Positions 1-7,569 of a stretch of DNA of 11,716 bases are shown piece by piece; positions within the stretch are counted from its first letter, which is position 1, and the number at the start of each line of letters is the position of its first letter. Under the pieces are notes generated by a model. That model worked only from the letters and a program-made list of their open reading frames with translations, searched no databases and was not told the origin of the DNA. The position numbers were made by a program, and so were the translations under genes. The stretch comes from JANLSE01 sp038214135 (GTDB lineage Bacteria > Chloroflexota > Chloroflexia > Chloroflexales > Roseiflexaceae), in contig JBBQSD010000169.1 in NCBI GenBank assembly GCA_038214135.1, positions 1-11,716 of the forward strand, given 5' to 3'.

Positions 1-1182
1 ACTCGTAAAGGCCGCACAGCCGGTGGCATTGGCCACACCGCCACTCGTCCGACAATTCTGGATCGTGGTCGTCACCCGTCCGAGGGCGTCGTACTGCTGG
101 CTGACCCAGCGCCCGAGCGGGTCACGCTGGCCTTGCATACGTCCACTAAACGGGTCGTACTGCACCAGCGACACACGGTTCAGTGCGGTATTCGTCTGAC
201 CGCTGGCCAGATTCCGGGTGGTGATCGTGGTACGGCCCAGCGAATCGTATTGGAACAACGTGACCCGATCCGTAATTGGCTGCGTGATGCTAAACAAACC
301 ATCAACATAATTGTCGATCTGCTGCGCCACACGTCCGCCAACATCATAGCTGGTGACACTGATCAGATCGGCATCACGTGCGCCGGTGAGTGGATCACCA
401 TCTTGGTAGTTCTGGATGGTGCGAACCGGACGATTGAGCGCATCATACTGCATGTATGTCCAGCGCCCATAGGCATCACGCTGGCGCACCACATTGCCTG
501 CACCATCATAGAAGGTCAGCAATTGCAGATTCGTGTCGGCAGTCGTTGGCAGACCTGGCCGATAGTTCAGCGTCGTCGTGACCGGACGGCTCAGGGCGTC
601 ATACTCCGTGCGGGTCACGCGGGTTGTGGCACTACTGAACGTCAGTGTCGCCAGATTGAACGTTCCGGTCAGGATGCCGGTTTCGGTGACGAGCGCCGTA
701 CGCCCCAGGCCATCATAGCCATAGAAGGTCGCCACATTGCGATCTGGTTGGGCAGCACTGAATGCAGGAATGATCGGCTGCCCCTGGGCATCGAAGGTCA
801 ACGGGGTGGACACATTGCGCGCCGTCGCTTCGACCTGACCCTGGCTGTTATAGCGGGTGACACTGGCAAACCCGAGCGCATCACGTACCCAAATCTGACG
901 CCCCACGCCATCGTAGCCATAGGTCGTAATAATGTCCTGGTCAGGGTTGGCCGCAGTAAAGACGCCATCCTGATAATTTTGAATGGTGGTGGCAATCGTA
1001 TTATCAGCATTATAGGTCGTGACATCACGGCGGGCAAGTGGCGTGCCCGATCCTGCAGTAACCGCCGTTACACGGTTTAATGCACCGTACTCATAGGCGG
1101 TCGTCATCGCCAGTGGCGTACCATTTTTGGGTTGTGTCAGTTTGCAGATTGGCTGCGGCGGTTTGCACACATAGCGCGGCAT
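1..1182 (-). CDS. RHS/YD-repeat protein, partial (C-terminal part outside window)
   Basis: The minus strand is open from a stop at 1188-1186 to the left edge and encodes at least 394 residues of YD repeats. Visible repeat cores include YEYGALNRV, YGYDGVGRQ, YGYDGLGRT, EYDALSRPV, QYDALNRPV, QYDSLGRTT and QYDALGRVT. The phrase TIQNYQDG occurs twice (about 987-964 and 420-397), and a diverged TIQNC recurs near 68. In known RHS proteins such repeats build a beta-cage shell, often around a C-terminal toxin or effector; that end is off the window. The 5' end is odd. The first in-frame ATG (1182-1180) has no Shine-Dalgarno sequence, no signal peptide follows, and recognisable repeat sequence starts only around 1125; ATG 1107-1105 is an alternative. 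RHS proteins are usually far longer, so this may be a 5'-truncated copy rather than a gene with a true start here. Family identity is firm; start and functionality are not. Confidence 0.8.
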   Translation of the reverse strand, partial: MPRYVCKPPQPICKLTQPKNGTPLAMTTAYEYGALNRVTAVTAGSGTPLARRDVTTYNADNTIATTIQNYQDGVFTAANPDQDIITTYGYDGVGRQIWVRDALGFASVTRYNSQGQVEATARNVSTPLTFDAQGQPIIPAFSAAQPDRNVATFYGYDGLGRTALVTETGILTGTFNLATLTFSSATTRVTRTEYDALSRPVTTTLNYRPGLPTTADTNLQLLTFYDGAGNVVRQRDAYGRWTYMQYDALNRPVRTIQNYQDGDPLTGARDADLISVTSYDVGGRVAQQIDNYVDGLFSITQPITDRVTLFQYDSLGRTTITTRNLASGQTNTALNRVSLVQYDPFSGRMQGQRDPLGRWVSQQYDALGRVTTTIQNCRTSGGVANATGCAAFTS

Positions 1183-1200
1183 GCGTTATACGGCACTCGA

Positions 1201-1232
1201 GGGCATCAGGAAGCAATTCCTGGTGCCCTTTT
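1201..1232 (+). terminator. Rho-independent terminator-like hairpin
   Basis: A 12-bp stem (1201-1212 with 1217-1228) closes a GCAA loop and is followed by TTTT at 1229-1232. The one non-Watson-Crick position is a G-U pair in plus-strand RNA but an A-C mismatch in minus-strand RNA, so it works better for plus-strand transcripts. No plus-strand gene is visible to its left. It may be left over from a lost gene, or may insulate the downstream genes. A weaker hairpin follows at 1233-1248 (GGTTC/GAACC). Confidence 0.55.
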
Positions 1233-1318
1233 GGTTCATAAACGAACCCTTTAAGGAACACGATAGAGAGCAACCTGAATTCTTTGTCATATATGCTCGC
1301 ACCAAGATCGTGTATTAT

Positions 1319-1347
1319 TGTGAGTATCAGCCAAAACTCTCTATTCA
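1319..1347 (+). promoter_or_regulatory. Weak sigma70-like promoter candidate
   Basis: TTGTGA (1319-1324) and TATTCA (1342-1347) are separated by 17 bp; each box matches 4 of 6 consensus bases. It points toward the small ORF at 1505 and the nuclease gene and would give a leader of about 330 nt to codon 1683. Such matches occur often by chance and nothing else supports this one. Confidence 0.2.
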
Positions 1348-1378
1348 ACTCAAATAGCAGAAGTGAGCCATGCTGCAC

Positions 1379-1396
1379 TGTCTGTCTTGTCTGTCT
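1379..1396 (+). repeat. Perfect 9-bp tandem duplication
   Basis: TGTCTGTCT occurs twice without interruption (1379-1387 and 1388-1396) in the leader upstream of the nuclease gene. Each copy is itself built from TGTC steps. It is a short pyrimidine-rich simple repeat with no assigned role. Confidence 0.6.
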
Positions 1397-1504
1397 CGCT
1401 ATACCCTACAGGCGACCCAAGGGTCATCTGTATTGGTTTTAGGTATATCGATGTTCTGTGGATATTCATGTCGTGCCGTTCGCTAGAACTGGAGGATACA
1501 TTCA

Positions 1505-1633
1505 ATGTGGAATGTACATGATCACCCCAAATTCCGGGTTCATTGTGGCTCTGTTGATAAGGCCAGCCTCTTTGCCCGCCACGTCGTCCGTCGTCCATGG
1601 CTGTATCACAACAATCAGCCTCATCTCTGCTAA
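1505..1633 (+). CDS. Small ORF, 42 codons, possible leader peptide
   Basis: GGAGG at 1491-1495 sits 9 nt before ATG 1505-1507, the best ribosome binding site in this stretch. The ORF ends at TAA 1631-1633, 50 nt before the preferred start of the nuclease gene, and lies in a different frame from it. The product begins MWNVHDHPKF, is rich in His and Arg (HVVRRPWLYH near the end), and has no membrane segment or signal peptide. I do not recognise it. It could be a leader peptide affecting downstream translation, a genuine small protein, or chance. Only the binding site and spacing argue for translation. Confidence 0.3.
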   Translation: MWNVHDHPKFRVHCGSVDKASLFARHVVRRPWLYHNNQPHLC

Positions 1634-1682
1634 AAGATCGCCTGTCCTGCCTGATCGCCGATCACCTATGCCCATGCAGGTG

Positions 1683-2552
1683 ATGTTCCAAGAAAGTACG
1701 AAGCGTATGTTGCCTGGTTCTGCCCATCGCAGTTGGAACGGGCTACTCGCCCTGGTGGTTGTCATTTCGGCCTTCTCCACTCTTACCGCTGGCCCGGCCC
1801 ACGCCGCTGGCAGTGTCTCCCTGGTTACGCTGGGAGGCACGTATAGCCAGGACTTCAACACCCTCGCCGCTAGTGGCCTTTCCAGCACAGTTCCCCTGGG
1901 TTGGGACTTCAGTGAGAGCGGTACCAATGCCAATACAAGCTACACAGGCGGAACCGGTAGTAGCGCTACTGGCGATACCTACAGCTATGGCACGCCTCCG
2001 GCCGACCGAGCTTTTGGTGGGTTGCTCAGCGGTTCGCTGACTCCGACGATCGGTGCATTGTTCACCAACAACACAGGTGGCACCATCACTTCCCTGGCGC
2101 TCAGCTATACAGGTGAGATGTGGCGTGCGGGTGTGACCAGCCGTAACGCCGCTGATCGGCTGGACTTTCAGTACAGTACCAATGCCACAAATTTGGCGAC
2201 TGGAAGCTGGGTTGATGTGGACAGCCTAGATTTCAACAGCCCGAACATCAACACCACCCTCGGCCTGCAGAATGGTAACATTGCTGGCAACCGCACTGCC
2301 ATCAACAGCACGATCAGTGGCCTGAGCATCCTCAACGGCGCGACAATCTGGATTCGCTGGACTGACTTCAACATCAGCAGCTCCGATGATGGCTTGGCCG
2401 TCGATGACTTCTCGCTGACGCCGCTTGGCGTCGTCGCCGATAGCGCGCCGACGGTGGCGAGCACAAACCCGAGTGGCGGCGCGACCGATATCGCTATCAC
2501 CAGCACTATCAGCGTGACGTTCTCGGAGCCAGTAAACGTAACTGGCACATAG
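1683..2552 (+). CDS. 5' fragment of the nuclease gene: signal peptide, beta-sandwich domain, half a Big_5 repeat
   Basis: The preferred start is ATG 1683, because MFQESTKRMLPG leads into a hydrophobic core (LLALVVVISAFSTLTAG) and an AHA-A cleavage site at about residue 42, a good Sec signal peptide. ATG 1707 is nearly as good. The frame stays open back to a GTG at 1458, but using it would put some 75 extra residues before the signal peptide. No strong Shine-Dalgarno sequence precedes 1683; the AGGTG just before it is too close. Residues about 50-250 form a Gly/Ser/Asn/Thr-rich domain (motifs YSQDFNTLA, GWDFSESG, WIRWTDFNISSSDDGLAVDDFSL), which I read as a jelly-roll or concanavalin-like domain common at the front of secreted nucleases. 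The fragment stops 35 residues into Big_5 repeat 1, just after EPVNVTGT. As a 289-residue product it would be secreted but not catalytic. Confidence 0.55.
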   Translation: MFQESTKRMLPGSAHRSWNGLLALVVVISAFSTLTAGPAHAAGSVSLVTLGGTYSQDFNTLAASGLSSTVPLGWDFSESGTNANTSYTGGTGSSATGDTYSYGTPPADRAFGGLLSGSLTPTIGALFTNNTGGTITSLALSYTGEMWRAGVTSRNAADRLDFQYSTNATNLATGSWVDVDSLDFNSPNINTTLGLQNGNIAGNRTAINSTISGLSILNGATIWIRWTDFNISSSDDGLAVDDFSLTPLGVVADSAPTVASTNPSGGATDIAITSTISVTFSEPVNVTGT

Positions 2553-3092
2553 TTCGACATTAACTGCTCGCTGAGTGGCAACCACGCGGCCACGGTTGTT
2601 GGCGGCCCAACCAGCTATTCGCTCGACCCGACCAGCGATCTTGCCAATGGCGAGAGCTGCACCGTGACGATCATTGCTGCCCAGGTGAGCGACCAGGATG
2701 CCAACGATCCGCCCGATACAATGGCGGTCAACTATGTCACCAGTTTTAGCACGCTCGGCCCAGATAATGCGCCGACTGTGGCGAGTACGGTGCCTGCCGA
2801 TGGCGCGACTAACGTGCCGATCAATCAGAGCGTCACTATTACCTTCTCTGAGCCGGTGAATGTGACTAACCCCTGGTTTAGCCTCACTTGTGCAACCAGT
2901 GGTGCCCATACGGCTACCGTGAGTGGCGGGCCAAGTAGTTTCATCCTCAATCCGACGACCGATTTCGTTTTTGGTGAGGTTTGTACCCTGGTAATCGACA
3001 GAACCATGGTGAGTGACCAGGATAATAACGATCCGCCCGATACCATGGTACTCGACTTTACCGTGGGTTTCACCACCGAGGCCGATCCCTGT
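2445..3092 (+). repeat. Two tandem 324-bp (108-codon) Big_5 units
   Basis: Unit 1 (2445-2768) and unit 2 (2769-3092) start with the same GCGCCGAC and stay in register with no indel at the points checked: EPVNVT, the CxxxSGxHxATVxGGPxS stretch, and VSDQDxNDPPDTM. Nucleotide identity is high near the end; GACCAGGAT and AACGATCCGCCCGATAC recur 324 bp apart. This is a domain duplication inside the gene, and copy 2 serves as an internal reference for the damage in copy 1. Confidence 0.85.
2550..2552 (+). other. In-frame TAG replacing a conserved Trp codon
   Basis: ACA-TAG-TTC here corresponds, exactly 324 bp on, to CCC-TGG-TTT at 2871-2879 (NPWFSL in copy 2). One G-to-A change in TGG accounts for the stop. 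TAG is used as an ordinary terminator elsewhere in the window (8234-8232), so a genome-wide reassignment of TAG is unlikely. Confidence 0.85.
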
Positions 3093-5786
3093 ACACTCAG
3101 CTACACGCCAGTCTATAACATCCAGGGTAGCGGCGCAGCGGCAGCGATCACCGGCAGCGTGACGACCCAGGGCGTGGTGGTTGGCGACTATGAGTACCCC
3201 GGCAGCGGCAGCACCGCCAGCTTCCTGCGCGGCTTCTACCTCCAGGATCTGAGTGGTGACGTTAATCCAAATACCTCCGATGCGATCTTTGTGTTCAATG
3301 GCAACACCAATGGTGTTGTCGTTGGCGACGTTGTACGTATCACCGGAACGGCCAGCGAGTTCCAGGATCAGACACAGATCAGTGGCGTAACGAGCCTGCG
3401 CAAGTGCGGCACTGGCAGTGTGGCCCCAGTTGATGTGACGCTGCCCTTCGCCTCAGCCATCGATGCCGAGCGTTACGAGGGTATGCTCGTGCGTCTGCCG
3501 CAGAGATTGTATGTGAGCGAGCACTTCCAGCTTGGCCGCTTTGGCCAGGTGCTCCTATCTGCGGGTGGCCGATTGGCCCAGCCAACCAATATCGTTTTGC
3601 CAGGGGCAGCGGCCAATGCGCTACAAGCCCAGAATGACTTGAACCAGATCCTTCTCGATGATGCCTCGCAGGGCCAGAATCCCGACCCGATCCTGTTCGC
3701 ACGCGGCGGCCTGCCGTTGAGCGCCAGCAATACACTGCGCGGCGGCGACACGACCAGCGGCATTGTTGGCGTGATGACCTATACCTGGGCTGGTAATGCC
3801 GCCAGTGGCAATGCCTATCGAGTGCGCCCGATCAACGCCCTGGGTGGCACTATCAACTTTGTGGCCAATAATCCGCGCCCAATGGCGGTACCAGCCGTCG
3901 GCGGTACTGTGCGGGTTGTCGGCATGAATCTACTTAACTTCTTCAATACCTTCAGCGGTTGTACTGCCGGTGCCGGTGGCCCTACCACCAACTGCCGTGG
4001 CGCGAACAGCTCAAGCGAGTTTGCGCGTCAGTATCCGAAGACAGTCGCTGCCATTTTGGCGATGAACCCCGATGTCCTTGGTGTCAACGAGCTTGAGAAT
4101 GATGGATATGGATCGACCAGCGCGATCCAGTTCCTGGTCGACCAGCTCAATGCAGCAACGGCACCCGGCACATATGCCTTTATCAATGTGGACGCCAACA
4201 CCGGCCAATCCAACGCCATGGGAACGGATGCGATCAGGGTCGCACAACTGTACAAGCCTGGCCTGGTGACGCCAGTTGGTCAGACTGCTGCCCTGAATAG
4301 TGTTGCGTTTGTGAATGGCGGGGACTCGGCACCGCGTAGCCGCCCATCATTAGCCCAGGCCTATCAGGTCAATTCGACAGGTGCTGTGTTTGTTGTCGAT
4401 GTCAATCACCTCAAGAGTAAGGGCAGCGCCTGCACTGACGCCGACGCCGGCGACGGCCAGGGCAACTGTAATATCGTTCGTACGAATGCCGCGACCGAGT
4501 TGGTGAACTGGTTGGCAAGCGACCCAACCGGCACCGGCGATACCGATGTATTGCTGATTGGCGACTACAACTCCTATGCGATGGAGAATCCGATCAGCGT
4601 GATCAAGAACGGCGGGTTTACCAACCTGATCGAGGCATTCCTTGGGCCAGATGCGTATTCATATGTGTTCGATGGCCAGTGGGGCTATCTCGACCACGCG
4701 CTCGGCTCGGCGTCGATTGTTGGCCAGATCAATGGTGTTGGCGATTATCATATCAACGCTGATGAGCCATCTGTGCTCGATTATAATGTCGAGTTCAAGT
4801 CAGCCGGGCAGGTCGTATCACTATATGCGCCCGACCAATTTCGAGTATCCGACCACGACCCTGTGGTGATTGGGTTGACGCCCAATGCGGCACCCGCAGT
4901 TTCTGCAAACGGGCCATATACCGTTGCCGAGGGTGGCAGCGTGAATCTCTCAGCGACGGGCAGCGACCCGAATGTTGGTGATACGCTGAGCTATGCCTGG
5001 GATCTGGATAATAATGGCAGCTTCGAGACACCAGGCCAGAGTGTCAGCTTCTCGGCTGCGGGGTTGGATGGCCCAAGCAGCTACACGGTGCGTGTACAGG
5101 TTAGCGATGCACTTGGCCTGAGCGCCACGAGCACTGCAACAGTTGCGGTGACGAATGTTCTGCCAATAGTTAATGCACCGAGTGTCACACCAGAACCATC
5201 GATCAAGGGTGGTTTGGTGAATTCCAGCGCTACATTCAGCGATCCAGGCCCGGACGCGCCATTCACCTGCACGATCAACTATGGCGATGGCTCGGGTGAT
5301 CTGGCTGGCACCGTCGTCGGCAACACATGCACTGGCCCAGCCCACACCTATGCCAACGTTGGGTCGTATACCGTCATCGCCATGGTTACAGACAAGGATG
5401 GTGGCGTTGGCACTAGCTCCAGCACGCATAGTGTGATCTATAACTTCGTCGGCTTCTTCCAACCGATCGACAACCTGCCAACGCTCAATGTGGTCAATGC
5501 TGGCCGCTCGATACCCGTCAAATTCAGCCTGAGCGGCAACCAGGGCCTGAATATCTTTGCCGCCGACTATCCGGCATCGCAGCCAATCACCTGTGACACG
5601 GGCGCAGCGCTGGACGATATCGAGCAGACCGATACCGCCGGTGCCAGCACGCTCACATACGACCCAGCCACCAACCAGTATCACTATGTCTGGAAGACTG
5701 AAAAAGCCTGGGCGGGAACATGCCGACAGTTGGTGGTGAAGCTGAATGATGGGACGATCCATGTAGCGAACTTTAAGTTCAAGTAA
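2664..5786 (+). CDS. 3' fragment of the nuclease gene: OB-fold, EEP nuclease, PKD and PxKF domains
   Basis: The frame continues unbroken from the TAG; GTG 2664 is only the first possible restart and has a weak binding site. Numbering from ATG 1683, an OB-fold like that of YhcR-type nucleases (GSVTTQGVVVGDYE to FQDQTQISG) precedes the EEP domain, which is DNase I-like and metal dependent. Its catalytic signatures are all present: GMNLLNFF (N749), NELEND (E803), VNHLKSKG (N908, H909), GDYNSY (D961, N963) and SDHDPVV (D1057, H1058). Two PKD-like domains follow (NGPYTVAEGG onward and CTINYGDGSG onward), then the tail GFFQPIDNLP with IPVKFSLSG, the PxKF domain found at the C-termini of surface proteins. 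If translated alone the product would lack a signal peptide and stay in the cytoplasm. The catalytic part shows no decay, which suggests that the stop is recent or not real. Confidence 0.65.
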   Translation: MTIIAAQVSDQDANDPPDTMAVNYVTSFSTLGPDNAPTVASTVPADGATNVPINQSVTITFSEPVNVTNPWFSLTCATSGAHTATVSGGPSSFILNPTTDFVFGEVCTLVIDRTMVSDQDNNDPPDTMVLDFTVGFTTEADPCTLSYTPVYNIQGSGAAAAITGSVTTQGVVVGDYEYPGSGSTASFLRGFYLQDLSGDVNPNTSDAIFVFNGNTNGVVVGDVVRITGTASEFQDQTQISGVTSLRKCGTGSVAPVDVTLPFASAIDAERYEGMLVRLPQRLYVSEHFQLGRFGQVLLSAGGRLAQPTNIVLPGAAANALQAQNDLNQILLDDASQGQNPDPILFARGGLPLSASNTLRGGDTTSGIVGVMTYTWAGNAASGNAYRVRPINALGGTINFVANNPRPMAVPAVGGTVRVVGMNLLNFFNTFSGCTAGAGGPTTNCRGANSSSEFARQYPKTVAAILAMNPDVLGVNELENDGYGSTSAIQFLVDQLNAATAPGTYAFINVDANTGQSNAMGTDAIRVAQLYKPGLVTPVGQTAALNSVAFVNGGDSAPRSRPSLAQAYQVNSTGAVFVVDVNHLKSKGSACTDADAGDGQGNCNIVRTNAATELVNWLASDPTGTGDTDVLLIGDYNSYAMENPISVIKNGGFTNLIEAFLGPDAYSYVFDGQWGYLDHALGSASIVGQINGVGDYHINADEPSVLDYNVEFKSAGQVVSLYAPDQFRVSDHDPVVIGLTPNAAPAVSANGPYTVAEGGSVNLSATGSDPNVGDTLSYAWDLDNNGSFETPGQSVSFSAAGLDGPSSYTVRVQVSDALGLSATSTATVAVTNVLPIVNAPSVTPEPSIKGGLVNSSATFSDPGPDAPFTCTINYGDGSGDLAGTVVGNTCTGPAHTYANVGSYTVIAMVTDKDGGVGTSSSTHSVIYNFVGFFQPIDNLPTLNVVNAGRSIPVKFSLSGNQGLNIFAADYPASQPITCDTGAALDDIEQTDTAGASTLTYDPATNQYHYVWKTEKAWAGTCRQLVVKLNDGTIHVANFKFK

Positions 5787-5798
5787 AGGAGAGACCTG

Positions 5799-7487
5799 AT
5801 GAAACATACCCTTGTTCGCAGACTCAGCTCGACGACTGCGCTACTGATTGCGCTGCTGATCATCGCGACCGCCAGTGCTGCTGGTAGCTTCTTTGATAGC
5901 CAGGCGAATGCCCCGCAGGTCAGCGGCGATCCATCATCGAACATGAGTGCGGTGTTTCCTACTAACAAGCAGAACGAGCCTACTATTGCAGTCAACCCGC
6001 TCGACAGTCATTATCTGATCGCTGGTTCGAACGATGAGCAGCGCCAGCCACCATGTGGCCCTGGCACGGTGCGCGGCAGTGTGCCGGCCAACGATTGCTC
6101 ATTCTTCCCAAATGTTGGCACGTCCGGTATCTATACCTCATCCGATGGCGGCACGACATGGACTAATCGAGGGTTGCTCGATGACCAGGCAAGCTGGATT
6201 TCCAGCGCCCTGGTATCGGATGGTGATCCAGTGATTGCCTATGGCCCGAAGCCAACTGGCACTGGCAGCTTCAGCTATGCCAATGGTGCTCGTGCCTACT
6301 ATGCAACGCTGGCATCGTACAAGAATAATAATGGCTCATACCCACCCAATAAGGCTCCAGAATATCTGGCCGTCTCCTATTCAGATGATAATGGGCTGAC
6401 GTGGAGCGCGCCAGTGCTGGCGACCACCAAGGATAATCCCAACGATTTTAATGACAAAGAGTGGATTACTGTCGATGATACCCCAAGCAGCCCCTATTTT
6501 GGCCGTGTCTATGTTAGCTGGACGGAGTTCCGTTCGGCGGGCAACGGTTCTGAGCCAATTATGGTGACCATCTCGACCAATGGCGGCGCAAGTTTCGGTG
6601 GCCCCAAGCAGCTCTCGCCAGCTGGCAATAATGGTACTGGCAATGGGCGACAGGGATCGATGGTGACAAGCGGGCCTGATGGCAGTGTCTATGTGGCTTT
6701 TGAGCAGGGCAGTGGCCATGTCGTATCGATCTCGCGTGATGGCGGCCAGAAGTGGACACGCCCAATCAACGTTGCCGCAGTCGTTGACATTCAGGATCCG
6801 ATTCCTGGCGCAAACTTCCGCACCAATAGCTTCTTGAGTATTGCTGCCGACCCGCGTTCTGGCAACACGACCCTGTATATCGCCTGGTCACAGCGCACCG
6901 CTGATGGCGGACGTATCTGGGTTAGCACATCAACCGATCGCGGTGTAACCTGGGGCGCGCCTGTGCAGGTCAGCACTAGCGCCGAGGGATACGCATTCTT
7001 CCAGGGACTCGATGTCGCACCGAATGGACGTGTTGATCTGGCCTACCAGGCGCTCAAGACACTCAACCCTGCAACCTTTGGCACCGGCAATGCCACCATC
7101 GATAGCTTCTATGTCTCGAAGCCAACAGGCGGCAGTTGGAGTGCGCCGATCAAGATCAGCACGGCCTCATCCGATCCATCTGCGAGCGCCCAGAATAACC
7201 TGGCCCGCCAGTTCTATGGCGATTATAATGTCCTGGTTTCTGGTGCGACGAATGCCTGGTTCATCTATACCGATACGCGCAATGGCGTTGGCTGCCCAGC
7301 CATCGATCAGTACCAGCGGATTATTGCTGGCACCGAAACGGTGCGCGGCGACATGGGTGATCGGATCGCCACACGGCTCGGCCAGAATCCCTATTCGCAC
7401 GAGCCAGGCAATAAGCCAGCCCCAACGGAGCACTGCAGCAGCCAGTTCGGCAATAGCGATGCGTTCGTGAGCGTGATTACCCCATAA
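5799..7487 (+). CDS. Secreted Asp-box (BNR) beta-propeller protein, sialidase-like
   Basis: A 562-residue protein. AGGAG at 5787-5791 lies 7 nt before the ATG, and the start is 12 bp after the nuclease stop, so the two genes are probably co-transcribed. Residues 1-27 form a Sec signal peptide (MKHTLVRRLSS, hydrophobic LLIALLII, cleavage after ASA). Asp-box motifs (S/T-x-D-x-G-x-x-W/F) recur: SSDGGTTW 114-121, SDDNGLTW 195-202, a weaker STNGGASF 259-266, SRDGGQKW 312-319 and STDRGVTW 378-385, marking blades of a six- or seven-bladed propeller. NEPTIAVNP at 59-67 is typical of proteins often named exo-alpha-sialidase. I do not see a clear sialidase RIP motif or arginine triad, so enzyme activity is unproven; it may bind or cut glycans outside the cell. 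Four cysteines remain in the mature part (C86, C100, C499, C546), compatible with two disulfides. The ORF is intact. Confidence 0.85.
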   Translation: MKHTLVRRLSSTTALLIALLIIATASAAGSFFDSQANAPQVSGDPSSNMSAVFPTNKQNEPTIAVNPLDSHYLIAGSNDEQRQPPCGPGTVRGSVPANDCSFFPNVGTSGIYTSSDGGTTWTNRGLLDDQASWISSALVSDGDPVIAYGPKPTGTGSFSYANGARAYYATLASYKNNNGSYPPNKAPEYLAVSYSDDNGLTWSAPVLATTKDNPNDFNDKEWITVDDTPSSPYFGRVYVSWTEFRSAGNGSEPIMVTISTNGGASFGGPKQLSPAGNNGTGNGRQGSMVTSGPDGSVYVAFEQGSGHVVSISRDGGQKWTRPINVAAVVDIQDPIPGANFRTNSFLSIAADPRSGNTTLYIAWSQRTADGGRIWVSTSTDRGVTWGAPVQVSTSAEGYAFFQGLDVAPNGRVDLAYQALKTLNPATFGTGNATIDSFYVSKPTGGSWSAPIKISTASSDPSASAQNNLARQFYGDYNVLVSGATNAWFIYTDTRNGVGCPAIDQYQRIIAGTETVRGDMGDRIATRLGQNPYSHEPGNKPAPTEHCSSQFGNSDAFVSVITP

Positions 7488-7507
7488 ACGAACGCGCTGT
7501 GATCACG

Positions 7508-7540
7508 GAGGGCGGCAGGGAGATGATCCCTGCCGCTCTT
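7508..7540 (+). terminator. Strong stem-loop terminator after the propeller gene
   Basis: A perfect 10-bp stem, GCGGCAGGGA (7512-7521) with TCCCTGCCGC (7527-7536), encloses a GATGA loop. The stem extends outward with an A-U, a G-C and two G-U pairs, and TCTTGTGT follows. It lies 20 nt after the stop at 7487 and should end the nuclease/propeller transcript. The T-tract is imperfect. Confidence 0.7.
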
Positions 7541-7569
7541 GTGTATTCATTCAGGTTCAGACAGGGGTG

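Larger units (their letters stand above)
1683..5786 (+). pseudogene. Secreted ExeM/NucH-like nuclease gene broken by one in-frame TAG
   Basis: One reading frame runs from the signal peptide to the stop at 5784-5786 (1367 codons before it), with a single break at TAG 2550-2552, codon 290. Sequence on both sides of the stop belongs to the same Big_5 (SbsA-like Ig) domain and there is no frameshift. Domain order by codon: signal peptide 1-42, jelly-roll-like domain to about 250, two Big_5 repeats 255-470, OB-fold about 475-575, endonuclease/exonuclease/phosphatase (EEP) domain about 743-1065, two PKD-like domains about 1070-1250, PxKF tail about 1255-1367. This layout is typical of bacterial extracellular DNases. 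With the stop read normally the signal peptide is separated from the catalytic domain, so secreted nuclease activity should be lost. Readthrough, or a sequencing or assembly error, remains possible. The two ORFs are listed separately below. Confidence 0.75.

Noticed and set aside
133..1080. Long plus-strand ORF of 315 codons
   Set aside because: It lies opposite the RHS frame, has no recognisable domain, and the minus-strand translation shows clear YD repeats throughout.
1458..1682. Extended start of the nuclease gene at GTG 1458
   Set aside because: It would put about 75 extra, non-conserved-looking residues in front of a complete signal peptide. ATG 1683 or 1707 is more plausible.
2550..2552. 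TAG read as an amino acid by an alternative genetic code
   Set aside because: TAG ends the methyltransferase gene at 8234-8232, and the aligned repeat shows Trp TGG, so a point mutation is simpler.
2226..2909. Minus-strand ORF of 227 codons inside the nuclease gene
   Set aside because: It is a shadow of the plus-strand gene: low-complexity product, no family signature, no binding site.
4950..5807. Minus-strand ORF of 285 codons
   Set aside because: It is antisense to the PKD and PxKF domains, which are clearly coding on the plus strand, and its product resembles no known family.
7483..7493. CATAAACGAAC shared with 1236-1246 near the left hairpin
   Set aside because: An 11-bp match in which one copy spans a stop codon and the surrounding order of elements differs; most likely chance.
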